From Verticillium longisporum (Eukaryota; Ascomycota; Sordariomycetes; Glomerellales; Plectosphaerellaceae), in assembly GCA_019188255.1 (NCBI GenBank), contig JAETXT010000001.1, positions 6,014,001 to 6,078,000 of the forward strand: DNA of 64,000 nucleotides, in the 5' to 3' direction. Numbering within the stretch: position 1 is the stretch's first letter; each line of letters opens with the position of its first letter. Made by a program: the position numbers and the translations under genes. Of the stretch, positions 1 to 13,018 are shown piece after piece. The notes beneath the pieces are model-generated. The model searched no databases, was not told where the DNA came from, and saw nothing but the letters and a program-made list of their open reading frames with translations.

Positions 1-1900
1 CCCGCAAGCCTGCACCATGATGCACTTTGCACTCGCACTTGCACTGCACCTGCTCTCCGAGTGTGGCCCGTATCTGCGACGGACAACCAAGTTTGGCAGG
101 TTTTCGTTGGTGACGGGAAATTGGGCTCTGCAATAACGAGGGGGCCGTTATCTCGACGGACGTCACCATGTCGTGTTTCCGCCTATTCTACCAAGGCTCG
201 CCAATGCCTAGCCCGCCGACAATGCCTTAGCAGTTTGTCGACTATTGAATCCTGTTGGCGGTCATCTCGGCGTGATTACTCTGTGGTCGCAGGCGCCAAT
301 GGAAACTTGGTGACCACCGAGACGATGCGATGGAGAAGGAGGATATCCACTCTCATCATTGAACGGAGAGGTCCAAGGACAACATGATTGACTTGACGCC
401 GTTGAATACGGACGAAGGCAGCAGCGAATAGCCTTGAGCGGTGGAGGCACAGCCTAGGTGGGTGGGCTGCCCATGATACGTCGGCGGGTCGGCTTGACGC
501 CGCTGTCCGTCCATCGGATAGCGGCCTCGCCATGGTCTGCAATTGACTCGACTACCATGAGTCCCAGGCTTGCGCGCAAAAGATGATGATCGAGCGGCTC
601 GGACAACTCGGCGCAGGTTTGTTTGGCTCGTTTGTTTAAGACTGTTTTGGACCCAGTTACAGCACTCGTCCTGACCTTGGACATCTTGGTTGAGAGCTAG
701 GAGCCGGGACCTGCAGACAGGCGAAGCAATAGCGTCATGTCCTATCGCTGTCTCAGTTCGTTGTCGTCTACTTGTACCATGTACGTGCATTGGCTCTCGC
801 CCGTCGTTGCAAAGTCAGGTCAAGCAGCGGACGGTGCCGTTGGCCGTGGCCGTGGCCGTGGTCGTGGCCTTGGCCTTGTCGGTGACTGTCGAGGTGGATG
901 TGACGGCGACGGCAGGTCTGTTGCAGCCAGGTGGCGTTTCACTGGTCTTTCGGCCAGCTGAATAGACTCGTTTGTGAGCCGTGTCTGTGCCTTTGTTGCT
1001 GTGTTCTGTCCCAGCGATAGATACTGCTTGCTGCTGGTGAGGACCCAACTTCAATGGCAAGATTCTAAAATGTGAGAGTGCCAAGACGACAAAGAAAGAC
1101 AGACAAGGCGGGAGGATAAAGGACCCCTGGTCTTGTGGCCCAGCCACTATAGCTGTTGAGGATAAGCGCCACGGGTGGGACAAAAGGAGAGCGAACCACA
1201 GCCAAAATATAATCAGAATAAAATAAATTCCCAGAAAATCGAATAAAAGAGTAGAGGAACAGGGATAAGAAAGAAGGGGGGGGGTGGGAACCGGCCGAAC
1301 ACAAAGAGCCCGGACCGCTTCTTCAACAGTGGGCACTTGCATGGCACCTCAGTCCCCATCGCTACCAACCCACCTACCCGCAGCCACCACTACGGTCACC
1401 TCACCACGACCATCCGAGCACTGTTGGTGAAGTACTGGAAAGGTAATCAGAGTGGGCTTTTGGACCTTACCTCTGGCGGCAGGTGAGCGGAGACAGCCAA
1501 GGCAGACCTTCTGGACAGCGACTAGCACCAACGCCTAGAGAGCCATGCTTCGCCTTCTTCAGTCTGGGCCACCCCTGCCCCCCCGGCTCGTGTCCATTCA
1601 CCCCTGCACCATGGCCCCTGCCCGCTGCCCGTTGTCGTGAATGCCCCTCGTGTGTCGTTCGGGTTCGTCGATTGCTCGTCGCGCCCGCTGCCTGCTGCCC
1701 GCTGCCTGCTGCCCGTGTTCTGTCGGTGGTGCCTGCCTCCCCTGTCCTGGGCCCGGCCAAACTGGAGTCAAGAGCCAGGACTTCCGACAATGACAGGCGG
1801 CAAAAGGAGCGAGGTACAGTACCATGTACAAGGTGCACAGAGCGAGCGAGACTGAGCTTGCTGTATCCGGCATCGTGTCTCGTCAACTCATCCTCTCGTC
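1..1900. other. Intergenic, no gene recognised
   Basis: No reading frame here has family motifs, splice logic or a convincing start. Open frames are short or low-complexity. The only notable structure is a GGCCGT-type minisatellite at about 835-880. The segment probably carries distal promoter DNA of the GT2 gene that begins at 3215. Confidence 0.5.
835..880. repeat. GGCCGT hexanucleotide minisatellite
   Basis: About seven imperfect copies of a six-base unit (TGGCCG, drifting to TGGTCG and TGGCCT) run in tandem. They lie in non-coding DNA, and no function can be read from them. Confidence 0.8.
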
Positions 1901-3214
1901 GCCTCTCTCCCTCTTCTTTTCCTTCCCAGCCGCCACCCACCCCTCCCCTCGTCCTTCAACCCACCGGTGGCCGAGGCCTTCATCCAGTGACACGCATCCA
2001 CACTGTCACCAGTCCTTCGTTCACTTCAGGTGCCACCTCTCCTCTCTCTTCAGCTGCCGCCATCTTCTTCAAGCCTTCAAGCCCACGCCCAAGCCTCTTT
2101 CAGGACGAAAGAGGTCAGACAGAGGTCAGGGTCCGAGAAAACCATACCGTGGCGCACTTCATTGCTGCAGTCACAAACATCAACACCCTTCCACAAACAA
2201 CCACAAGACGGACGCCCTCTCATACTCAGTCGCGGTGCAATAGACGACTAGCCAGCACGTCTTCTCTTCGGCCGCCCCCGAGTCTCTCTTTCTCTCTCTC
2301 CCTCTCTCTCTCTCTCGCCTTCTCTTCCTCGACCGAAACATCGCTCGGCCGCATATCGCTTCACCTGAGAAGTGCCTGGACGACAATTCCCTCGGCCAAG
2401 AGAGCACGGTGGTCGCTCGCGTCATTCGTCTTTGACCCTCTCGATAGTCCTCCCGCGGGAATCCCACTGCCCACTGGCGCATATCCACAGTTTGGCGACC
2501 ACCCTGATGTAAGTAAGGCCCATTTTCCATTCAACCGGGTTTGCTCTCCCCCCTCCCTCGTCCGAGCTAGCAGTAGCTTGGACGGGGCCAGGGCCTAGCA
2601 CATCGATCCGTTACTTCCACCTCTTCCAAGACTCCAACTCGGGACTTGCTCTTCATCCATATTCGTCCCTGTCTTCCCTCCTTCACGCGGCTTCAAGCAT
2701 CCCCTCCCATCTTTCTGTTCTTACCCAGTTTGATTTCGTGTTGCCCTCTCTATCCCAACTGACCTGGGGACTGACAAGAGGTGATAGTCGAAGCACGACG
2801 CCGCTTGTCCTTGCTCTGTCGTTTGTCCGCGCCAACCAGACCTGAACACTTTCATCCATTCGCTTTGCACGTTCCATACCGGAACCATTGTACACTCTTT
2901 CCAATTGTCGTTTTCCGGTCCTCTTCTCGCCAGAACCAGTGCTACGAGCGTGCGTTCCATTGCAACCACTGTCATACTCGGATCCAACATAATTATTCCG
3001 CCACGACCGAACCCGCAAACGGCAGCACGCTTGTGCTATAAGCCAGGTCCGCTCCGGTCCCCCGAACAGAACTTCTTGGAACCCCTTTGCTGATATCGTA
3101 GTAAAAAGCTCTTCTCCGGAATTGACTTGACGTCGATCCTTGCGTCCTCCGCAGAGTGGAGGGTGCCCACTCCCCTTCAACAACTCTTCAAGCCTTCCTG
3201 TGCTACCCGCCACA
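1900..3214 (+). promoter_or_regulatory. CT-rich promoter/leader of the GT2 gene
   Basis: The 1.3 kb before the GT2 start codon is strongly pyrimidine-rich on the + strand, as is common in highly expressed fungal promoters and long leaders. It includes a CT microsatellite at about 2281-2325. A strong donor (GTAAGT at 2509) and an acceptor (GCAG ending at 3154, with CTTGAC just upstream) could define a 646-nt intron in the 5' untranslated region. The intron is inferred from splice signals only. Confidence 0.45.
2281..2325. repeat. CT microsatellite
   Basis: A nearly pure run of CT/TC with occasional extra C or T. It sits inside the CT-rich leader upstream of the GT2 gene. Confidence 0.8.
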
Positions 3215-6044
3215 ATGGGCATCGGAAGTTACTTCAAGGCGAGCAGCAAGCCCGAGCAGCCTGCGGCTGCGCCGCCTCGCGCCCACAAGCCTAAACAGCC
3301 GTCAGCGGCTTCAGAGAAGCCGCCATCAGACCGCTTTGTCGGGAACGACATGGAACTTCAAGCGCCCACCCCGCGCTTTAGCTCGCGTCCCCAGTCTGTC
3401 TCGGGTCGCTCCACAAAGTCTGCTGCCAGCAGCATGTTCCTCGACGACATTAAGCATGAAGTCATGGTCAACTACCTGTACCAGCAGCAGTGTTCCCACC
3501 TCTGGGTCAGCGATGGGTCTGGCGAGATCGAGGGCGTTTTGCTGAGGAAGCACCGAGGCCAGTACATGGCGTGCCCGCCTCAACTGGGCAGCTCTCCCTT
3601 TGCGCAGGCCGCTGCCGCCCTGAATGTTCAGTGCGCTATGACTGTCAACTCCCGTGTCATCAAGACATTCCTGCAGTGGTCACCTGACGCTGTGGATGTC
3701 CCCTTGATGAACGGCCTGCGCGTGCAGATTCTGCCTACGATCGAGGACCTGACGCGTGCTAGGAAGCACCAGTTTGCTGCCTTTGTCGCATCCGAAGGCC
3801 TTCTGATCGTGTGGGACGATGACGCACTCCACCTGATTCCCCGAGCCAAGGCCATCGAGTCCGAACTCATGGAGCTCGTGTGGAAGGCAGGCAGCGAAGA
3901 AGAGGAAGAAGGCGGCGAGAAACGCGACCCCAACGTGGCTGAAGTCGAGATTGACGAAGAGAGCGGCGAGATCATCCCTGAGAGGCGCCCCGTTCATCTC
4001 ATGAACACTTGGCTCGTCACTTTCACTCTGATCCTCGTCACCGTGGCTCTCGGCGCTGCCTGGAGGTCTCTCGCCCTCCAGATTGCCGTGGACGGCAATT
4101 ACGTTCGTCTGGCTCTCATCTCCCTCTTCCCCATCCAGGTGTTCTTCACGCTCTTCTTCGCCCAGGTCATCATTGGCTGCTTGGCCCAGATCTTTGGTCC
4201 CATCCGCCAACTGACCATCAACTCAAAGTTTTACTCTGCTCGCCCGCCCCCCAGACTGCAGGGCAACATCCTGCCTCATGTTACCATCCAGTGTCCTGTA
4301 TACAAGGAGGGTTTGGCCGGTGTCATCGTTCCCACGGTCAAGTCCATCAAGCAGGCCATGTCCACATATGAACTGCAGGGTGGCTCTGCCAACATGTTCG
4401 TCAACGATGACGGTCTGCAGCTTCTCTCCGACGAGGAGCGCCGTACGCGCATCGAGTTCTACGCCGACAACAGCATCGGCTGGGTCGCACGCCCGAAGCA
4501 TGGCGAGGATGGCTTCATCCGTGGCGGCAAGTTTAAGAAGGCGTCCAATATGAACTATGGTCTCATGGTCTCTTGCAAGGTCGAGGAGAAGCTGCTTGCA
4601 ATCAACCGTGGTCCCGAATGGTCGCAAAATGATGAAGCTGAGGCGTACGAGCTAGCTCTCAAGGAGACGCTCGAGGAGAACCCTCGCGCCTGGGCCGATG
4701 GCAACATCCGTGTTGGCGACTATATCCTCATTATCGACTCTGACACGCGTATCCCCTCAGACTGTCTTCTCGATGCTGTTTCGGAGCTGGAGCAATCTCC
4801 CGACGTTGGCATTATGCAGTTCTCATCTGGTGTCATGCAAGTTGTCAACACATACTTCGAGAACGGTATCACGTTCTTCACCAACCTCATCTACACAGCC
4901 ATTCGTTACACCGTCGCCAACGGTGATGTCGCGCCCTTCGTCGGTCACAACGCCATTCTCCGTTGGAGTGCCATTCAGCAGGTGGGATACTTTGACCATG
5001 ACGGCTACGAGAAGTTCTGGTCCGAATCCCACGTCTCGGAGGACTTTGACATGTCCCTACGTCTTCAATGCAACGGCTACATCATTCGTCTCGCTGCTTG
5101 GGCCGGTGATGGCTTCAAGGAGGGTGTGTCGCTGACCGTTTACGACGAGCTCGCCCGTTGGGAAAAGTATGCCTATGGTTGCAACGAGCTGCTGTTTCAC
5201 CCTATCCGCACTTGGCTCTGGAGGGGTCCTTTCACGCCACTGTTCCGCACATTCTTGTTCAGCAACATTCGCTTCACCTCCAAGATCACCGTTGTCTCGT
5301 ACATTGGTACTTACTACGCCATCGGAGCTGCCTGGATCATGACGGCTGCCAACTACTTCGCCATGGGTTGGTTCAACGGATACCTCGATCAGTACTACAT
5401 CGACTCGTGGAAGGTCTGGTTCTCCATCGTCATCGTCTTTAATGGTCTCGGTAACATTGCTCTCGCCGTTATGCGTTATCGTATCGGCGAACGCAGCCTG
5501 CTGTGGTCGCTCTTCGAAAACTTCAAGTGGACCATTATGCTTGCGATCTTCCTTGGTGGTCTCAGCTTGCACGTCAGTCAGGCTCTGCTGGCGCACATGT
5601 TCGAAGTCAACATGACCTGGGGAGCGACATCCAAAGAGGCCGAGTTCTCCAACTTCTTCATCGAGGTGCCCAAGGTTCTTAAGAAGGTCAGTTCCTCCCT
5701 ACCCCAAGCCAAGCATCCGATTATCCCGCGCTGGTGGCGCAGCTGAAAGTGCACCTTTCACCACACGCACCGGGCCTCGCACCAATCAGCGGGCGATTTG
5801 TTCACTTCAGCTTTCCTTTCCTTGTAACAGTCTGCTGACGTGTGCCCAATTACAGTTCAAAGTTTCGATGATCTTCTCTTTGACCTTTATTGCTGCCATG
5901 ATTATCCTCGCCGTGGCAGATTTCGTGCCTCACGACTGGCGTATCACCGACTTTGTTGCCATTCTGCCCATGGCCACTGTCGCCGCGAGTCATTTCCTCC
6001 TACCCATCGCCCTCAACCCAGCTCTCATGACTTTCTCATGGTAA
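3215..6044 (+). CDS. GT2: GT2-family membrane glycosyltransferase (surface hyphal growth type)
   Basis: Exons 3215-5686 and 5856-6044 are joined by a 169-nt intron (donor GTCAGT, acceptor TTACAG) in phase 0, giving 886 residues. The start ATG has the context CACAATGG. The N-terminal ~260 residues are cytosolic and variable. Two membrane segments follow at about 263-283 and 300-325. The family-2 catalytic core spans about 350-650, with VNDDG, an IDSDT metal-binding motif near residue 508 and SEDFD near 608. ARWEKYA follows, then several C-terminal membrane spans. Family knowledge: the closely similar Zymoseptoria and Fusarium GT2 proteins are needed for hyphal growth on solid surfaces and for plant infection; the donor sugar and polymer are unresolved. 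Without the second exon the last membrane segments would be lost. Confidence 0.92.
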
Positions 6045-7305
6045 AGGCGAGGCTCAACATGCACAATACACGCCATATATACGGCAAAGCAACTGAAAAA
6101 AAAATCCCTTCCAAACATGATGAATCGCGATCGCCTCACGGGGCAAACAGCTTGAGCTGTGTACATACGCGAAATAGGCGTTGACGGAATGCCGGGATTT
6201 ATAGACCTGGGACCATATTGGCGTTGGGTTGAAACTTGATCTTTTTTTCGCACATCTACACGAACCACTTAGAGTCCGCCTTGGATACATAGCACCGCGC
6301 AGACAGGACGCGGCGAACAGAGGGAGAGGCTACGTACGTAGTGACGACGGGAGCTCTCGGGTTCCCTCGCATCGTACCGCTTCATCTTAAGTTTAAATTC
6401 TTACGAGAGGTTCACAGGGGGCCAGGCTCAGCTCTAGGCTCGATAACTTGGCCGGGGGCGCTTGAGAAAGCGCGGGAGAGTTGTTCACTAGGGCAGATTG
6501 CCCGAGGAACCAGAGAAATTGACGACTACTCTACATGACTACCTATTCTGACCATTTGTCATTCATCATCGCAAAGTGATGCATGGTGATGCTCTATGTT
6601 GTCCAGGACCCGGTCGTAAGCGTGATTGACTATCCACGCAGACTCGTACTCATGGTCCTGTGAGGTTCGCTTAGCATAATCGGTATAGACATGACACGAA
6701 GCGCTAGGCGGGAAGGAAGACGCTCATCAACAAGTCAGTCAAAAAGGAAATCTTCTCCCTATATTTCGTCACGTGGCAAAATGCCTCTGCGCCACAACGA
6801 CGCGCGCCCATCTAATGCTAAACGCCTCTATGCCAGTTTGTTCGGATGGAGAGTTGAAAAGGAAATCCATCCGGCCCCTCTAGTCAGGGCCATCGTCGAG
6901 AAAGATCGGGCGGGGAAGTGATCCCGCAACCCAAGAAGAAGAAGAAGAAGAAGCAGAAATCAAGACCAGGTTCGCAAGATGAGAACAAAAGAGGCCTTGC
7001 CTGACAGAAACAAAACAAAACCAAACAAAAAAGCTAGGTAGCCACCATCAACGGAGGGGTTTTTCCCTTGCCTTTTCTACCGCTTCAATCCCGCCTTTTC
7101 TTCGAAATGACTGTCCAACTGTTCCTGGCCAGATATTCGGCCCCTCGCACGCTTTTAGTTTTCACTCGTTTCCACATCTCTCGTGACGGGTTGAGGGGTA
7201 TACTGCTGGCCACTTTTGCCGTCTCGTCAAGTCGCGCGAGCCTTCGTGCATTCGACGCTCCGAAACCATACTCGTACGCTTCCGATCGGTCTGCCTCAAG
7301 CACAC
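6045..7305. other. Tail-to-tail intergenic region
   Basis: The GT2 gene (+) and the elongation factor 3 gene (-) converge here, so both 3' untranslated regions must lie in this 1.26 kb. A GAA trinucleotide run occurs at about 6934-6954. I see no gene. Confidence 0.6.
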
Positions 7306-10300
7306 CTATGCCTCGTCGTCGGTGTCGACGGGGTGAGGGGTGCCCTTGGGGCTGTTGAGCCACTCAATGTGGCGGAGGCGACGACGGACCTCTTGCTCCT
7401 TGATCTCCTTCTTGGTCTTCTTGCGCTTCTTCTTGGCCTTGAACTTGAGGTCGCCGTTGTCTTCGGTTCCTGAGTTGACAGCCGAGGACATGGCCGAGCT
7501 GGCCGCCGTTGAAGCGACGCCGGAGGTAAGGCCGGAGCCAGGGCGGGACGAGTCCTCGAAGCGGTCGAGGGAGACGGCAGCTGTGCCGCGGTGCGCGACG
7601 CGACCGTCGTTGACGAGCCACTGCTCGGAGCAGAGCGCTCCGACGAACTCTTCGTTGTGGGAAATGAGAATGACACCACCCTTGAAGTCGCGGATGGCAA
7701 CAGCAAGACCACCGAGGGAGTCGCGGTCCAAGAAGTTAGTAGGCTCGTCGAGCACGAGAAGATGGGGGTTGTTCCACATGGCTCCGGCGATGACGACCTT
7801 GACCTTCTGGCCACCAGAAAGAGAGCCGATTTCGTTGTGGTTGGCAATCTCCGGGTCGAGACCCAAGTCGAGGAAGTGCTTGGAGATGACGGAGGGCTGG
7901 AGCTCACGGTAGCCGAGACCCTCGCGCGAAGCCTCGTGGTCGTCAAACTCTTGGACGAGCTTGTCGAAACCCCACTCCGAAAGAGTCTCACGGGAGACCT
8001 GGCTGTTGTTCTTGGGCAGCCAGTTGCGCCATTTGCTAAAGAACGTTAGATGACGGCAATGCTTGAAAAGGCGTTTAGACTTACACTTCGTATTGGAATG
8101 TCTTCTTCCACTTCTGACGACCAACGAGCGCCTCAAGCTGACGGCCGCCCTTTCCGTCACCAAGATCGATCATCTTGTCCATCTGCTCACGGTCCTTGTC
8201 GGAGAGAATGCGAGTCTGCTTGAGGAAGACTTCACGATCGTCACCGTTGGCGTAACGCCACTGCAAGTACTGGTTGGGAGTCTTCTCGAGATGCATCTCA
8301 ACGTGCTCGAGAGCGTGCTGTTTGATGTAACCAATACGCAGGTTGGGGTGCTTCTCTACCTTTCCGGTAGTAGGAATGGTCTCGCCCGTAAGCAGCTTGA
8401 TCAGAGTGGACTTTCCGGCACCATTGGGACCAATGATGGCGACGCGGGACGAGAGCGAGAGCTGGCACGATACTTCCGACAGCGACGGCTTGTCAGATCC
8501 AGGGTAGGCGTACGAGACGTTGGACATGCGGATAATGGCGCGAGTCTGGGACTTGACGCCGCTAAGAATTCCCGGAGGAGGGAACTTGAACTGGACCTGA
8601 GAAGCCGAGAGCGTGTAGTAGCTCTTGGCCTCGGGCTTGACCTCGACGAAGGCAGCAAGGTTACCCTTGTAGTGGCCGAGCTTCTTGCCAGGCTCGTAAT
8701 GGTAGATGTCGGTCGTGACGTTGTCGAGGAATCCAGAGTCGTGGGACACAATCAAACTAGTAATGTCGGTGTGAGACTTGAGGTAGTTCTCGAGCCAGGC
8801 AATGTTTGCAACATCCAAGTGGTTAGTAGGTTCGTCGAGCAGCAGGACGTCGGCGCGGGCAAGCATAGCGCGGGCCAAAGCAAGCTTCATCTTCCATCCA
8901 CCTGACAGGGAGCCAACCTTGTGCGACTGCCTGCCCTCGGGGCCAGAGGTGAAGCCGAACTCATCAAGAACCTCAATAATCTTCTCGCGGCCCTGGGTGG
9001 CGATCTCAGGGTCCTTGGACACAAACTCGAGAATGCTGATCTCGGCATCCTCGCCCTGGTTGTGCTCGACGTAACATGTACGGAGAACATCCTGGGGAGG
9101 GAAGCCCTCAAGCTTGCCGTTGGCAATGCTACGCATGAGAGTGGACTTGCCGGCACCGTTGCGACCGCAAAGACCGTAGCGGTGACCCTTGAGGAGACGA
9201 AGGTTGGTGTGGGAAAGCAGAAGCATGCCACCATAGGCAAGAGAAAAGTCGGCGTTGACAATCTCGGTCTCGCCGTCATCCTCCCTTTCGGGAACACCAT
9301 ATTTGCGAGCGTCCTCCTCGACGTAGTACTGCTGCACAGCGTCGGCAATGGTGGCGCTGGCTTCGGTGAAGGTCTGGAAGTAGGGCGAGATGCGCGCGGA
9401 TACACGGTCAACGTGGCGGTGGTTGACATCCTCGGCGATTTGCTCAGCAACATAGTTGCGGACTTCCTTGACGAAGGCAGCCTCACCAGCCAGTCCACCA
9501 TTCTTCTTGACCTCGGCATCGATGACCTTGTCGACATCAGCGGCGGAGATGCGCTCGACAACATCCTTGTCGCCCTTCATGGCCTTCTCGATTACATCGA
9601 GAGCCCTCTTGGCGAGCTCACGAACCTCGGGGAGCGAGGCACGGTCGTAGACGCCCTTGACACCCGGCTGAAGCTTGGGCAGGAAGGTGCGGGCCTCGAT
9701 AGGGTCGTGAACGAGCTTGGTCAAGTTCTCCACGACAACAACGGTCTGTCGGAGGACCTCCTGCGAGGTGGAGGGGTGTTGAGGGATCGCTCGAGAAGGG
9801 GCGTCAGGAGGGCCAAAACGGGGGAGGTGACGATGGCAACAAAGGTCGTCTGCGAAAGGGCGTGGATCGCCTTGCGGAGGGTGTCGACGGAGGGGTGCTC
9901 CATGGTGTCGATGAGCAGAGGAATTCGGGGGCAACGTCGTCGTTAGACAAGAGGTTGGTGAGCGAGTTCATCGCCTGAACAGCCTGCTTGCCGACCTCGG
10001 CCTTGAGGTCGTGCATGCCAGCCTCGACAATGGGGATGAGGCCAGCGAGCTTGGTGCCGAGGGAGTCGCGCAGGACATCGCCTTCGGCAGCCTGCTCCTT
10101 GGTGGAGCCAACGATCAGCTTGGCCTTATCGGCCATCTTCTGGAGGAGCTTGTAGGCGCCGACGGTACCCTGCCACTTGCCGGTAGACTTGCTCAGGTAC
10201 GCGGAGAGGGCAGGGAGAAGGCCGACGACGAGAGCCTCGGGGCTCAGGTGGGCAAACAGGGCATCGAGGCCATACTGCGCCGCGTCCCGCACGACAGTGC

Positions 10301-10690
10301 CCTTGTCGGCGAGAGCGTCGAGGGCAACGTTGACAATGCCGCCATTCCTGAGGAGGAAAATGGTCTCGCTGCTGGGCTGCTTGGCCGGGAAGCGCTCAAA
10401 GAGTGCACCCAGGAGGTTTTGGCGCTCTCGCGGCGAAGGCCACTCTTCTTGTCGGCAGCAGCCTTCTTGATCTCAGCGAGGACGCCGTAAGACTCGAGGC
10501 CTTGGGAGCCGACCGAGTTGAGGAGGAGTTCGCACAGGCCGTAGGAGGCCTCGATGGACTGGTTGGAGGTCTGGGCGGTAAAGATGGTAGTGATGAAGGC
10601 AGAGACGTCTTGCTGCGACGGCGCAGGGCCCGCAGCCTTCGACACCATCGTCATGTTGGGCTCTGGTGGAGGAGAGACGGTGTGAGGCAT
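7306..10690 (-). CDS. tef3: Translation elongation factor 3 (eEF3), three frameshifts in this sequence
   Basis: eEF3 is the fungal ribosome-associated ABC-F ATPase needed in each elongation cycle for E-site tRNA release. Exons are 8085-10690 and 7306-8035, with a 49-nt intron (8036-8084). N-terminal HEAT repeats are followed by a four-helix region, ABC1 (Walker A GRNGAGKST, signature LSGGWKMK, Walker B VLLLDEPTNHLD) and ABC2 (GPNGAGKST, LSGGQKVK, LLVLDEPTNFLD). ABC2 carries the eEF3 chromodomain insert. A lysine-rich tail ends in PVDTDDEA. The frame breaks at 10417-10420 (TTTT), 9927-9931 (GGGGG) and 9770-9771 (GG). At each point one extra base in the run gives continuous eEF3 sequence, about 1,100 residues. 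The gene is single-copy and essential in fungi, so these are probably sequence errors. The start may be 10690 or the nearby ATG at 10654. Confidence 0.93.
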
Positions 10691-11492
10691 CGCAGGTTCA
10701 AAACCTGGATCTGACTGTGGAGGCGTTGAGGAATCAGCGGGGAGAACAAGGCTGATTCTTTTGGCTGCTCAGGTCTGTCTGGTTGAGGTGAAGAGGGCGA
10801 GGTCGTGAGAACTCGGCCACAGGGAGACAGGAGAGAAGGAAAGCAGAGAAGAAGAAAAAAGCCAACTGTCTCTGGGCTCCGAGTGTGTCAGGTCGCAGAG
10901 GGGAAAATCTGGAACAGAGCAGAGGCCCTTTTCTGTACTTTTGTCGCTCAGGCTTGGGCGCTGGCGCGGATCAGTCAGGCGCAGTACAGGGCAGCCAGGT
11001 GCAACCGTCAGGGTCTTCCTAGCGAGCCTTGCGGAGTATCCAGGCCAGGGCAGGTGCTACCAGGTCACCAAGGGAAAGTGTACCCCTCCTCCTCCTGCTC
11101 GCCCGCCCCTCGACCCAAGACACCCCGCCATCCAATCCCTTGGTCCATGTGAAGGAATTTTTTTTTATCTTTTGCGCTACTTGTCTTATCACATGGAGCC
11201 CCTCCTCCGATAAGCCTGGCTTTTCCCCTTTTGCCTTCCCTGTTTTGTCTCGCTTGCTCCGTCCGATAAGCACCCGTCTCCGATAACACCCTCCCGGACC
11301 CATTATTTCCAGGCCATGTGCTCCACTCTTGCTTTCTCATCAGAAAGCCGTCAGAAATCCATCCCGAGTGAAAATCCCTTCGACCACCTCTTGGAGGGGT
11401 CGGAGCCGTGGGATGACGCGCGCTTTCGTCCACTCTGACAATCCATCAATCTGCAGCTTCTCATTCGCTCGAGCGGCAGTCCATGTGCCCCG
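10691..11492. promoter_or_regulatory. Upstream region of eEF3 and 3' flank of the DUF6594 gene
   Basis: About 800 bases between the eEF3 start and the end of the DUF6594 gene. It contains C/T-rich and A-rich tracts (a T-run near 11160) typical of a strong housekeeping promoter. No gene is recognised. Confidence 0.45.
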
Positions 11493-12931
11493 CTATGCTG
11501 GACTCTGTCCCATGAAAACCACCAAGATGGCCATGTATCTGTGGCTCGCGTCTCACGTCAGTCGTAATTCTCTTCATGCCTCCCCGATGAGGGGTCACTC
11601 ACGTCGCTGAGGCTGTGAAGATCTCATGCCGCTTCGCATTCGTAAAGATAGCCAGCACCATGCCGAACAACAAGGTACACACACATTGCAGTCCCATAAT
11701 CATGCCCATCCTCCCGGGCGTCACCTCACCTTGCACCCAGCTGTAGAGGGGATACAGAGGTCCAGCAAGGAAGCAAAGCAAGAGTCCGATCAGGATGACC
11801 ATCGTGAACGCGTGGATTCGATCCCTATCGTACAGCGTGTGTCTCGGGTTACTCTGACTTGAGCGACTCGTCCGTTCTCCGCGTTGCTGCTCGACGTGTT
11901 CTGTCGAGCTTAAAGCTCTCGCACCAGTTGGTTTTTCAGTCCGGGTATGTTGACGTGCGTCGTGTCCTTGGTCGTCAACTATCTGGCTGATCTAGAGCCA
12001 GGAAGTTATGTTTCAGATCTCTCAAGTGCGTAAAGCCGGGAACTTGGTATGGCTCACCTTGGACCCAAACAGCCACTATGCAACAATCGACTCAGATCAG
12101 CAACTTTTCCCCTGCTCAGACTTTCCAGGCTGCTCACCCTCAGGGGCCGACACTCGTATCTGATCATCAAGTACAGCAATACCTCATCCAGCCAGACGCC
12201 GTCTCCGTCCGGCCTGACGCTCTTCAGGTCCCCGTCAGCGACAAGAAAGTTCTCGTTGCCGTCTATGGGAGGCCGTGGGCGGAAGAAACTGCTCAGGTAT
12301 CCTAGCTGGTATCTCGAGGCATTCTTCAACGATCTAACGTCATTGGTCTTCCCTATGAACTCGGCTGGTCTCTTGATTAGCACGGACATGTCGAACGGAA
12401 ACATTTCTCCTTATACCGTAGTCCATCCACTTCCTCCGGGTCCGGTGCAGCAACATCTTCCTGGTTTGGGATCTCTTGTCGCAGTATTCCCTGCTCCGCA
12501 ACATGCCGGGGAACTCGCGGTCTCTCTCGTCAAGTCTGTACAGTAGTGTCTCGAACTCTCGCAGCTCGTCCTGCAGTTGCAACATGATGCGCGTTTGCAG
12601 GTATCGAAACTGGCGGAATACGCTCAAGTTCTCCGCTGTGGCCATGTAGCGGGCCAGTCTGGGATAACCCTGCGGTGCCTCGTTATCTCAGAACGTCAGT
12701 ACATGCCCTGCACAAGTGGTGTCTGTGACTTACAGTCACAGCAGATCCAATGTTGTGGTGGTATACTCCTGTCGACGTATTCGAGTGCCCGCAACGAGCT
12801 TCAACGAATTACACCATTTTTAGCCGAGAGAACCTTCTCTTTTCGTGAAGAGGTGCGATGTCATGTCGCTCGAGTGCTCACCTGTCATCCCCAGTCCCGC
12901 CACGCTGAGCCTCTAAATCATAGTTGGACAT
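11493..12931 (-). CDS. DUF6594-family membrane protein
   Basis: Six exons give an open 373-residue model with consistent phases: 12882-12931, 12734-12798, 12417-12686, 12058-12364, 11603-11986 and 11493-11538. The DUF6594 hallmark GYPRLARYMA starts the domain (about residue 45). It is followed by the helical segment with VFRQFRYLQTR and by NENFLVADGDLKSVRPD. The C-terminus has three hydrophobic segments (VILIGLLLCFLAGPLY, MGLQCVCTLLFGMVLA and YMAILVVFM). The DUF6594 family is widespread in filamentous fungi and uncharacterised; a membrane location is inferred. The weakest junction is the 52-nt intron 12365-12416, whose donor is GTATAA. Treating this stretch as coding would fit the usual family spacing but needs a one-base frameshift. 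The next gene upstream ends only 87 bases away. Confidence 0.65.
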
Positions 12932-13018
12932 GTTGAGTGTGCGAGAACAAAAGATGCATGGTAGAAGGTCAAGTCTTGGGGCAAACAATATCCGAGTATC
13001 TTGATTAATTAAGGAAAT

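Noticed and set aside
1483..2598. 371-codon open frame on the + strand
   Set aside because: The translation is Ser/Pro/Leu low-complexity from a CT-rich leader, with no domain and no good start context. It is explained by base composition.
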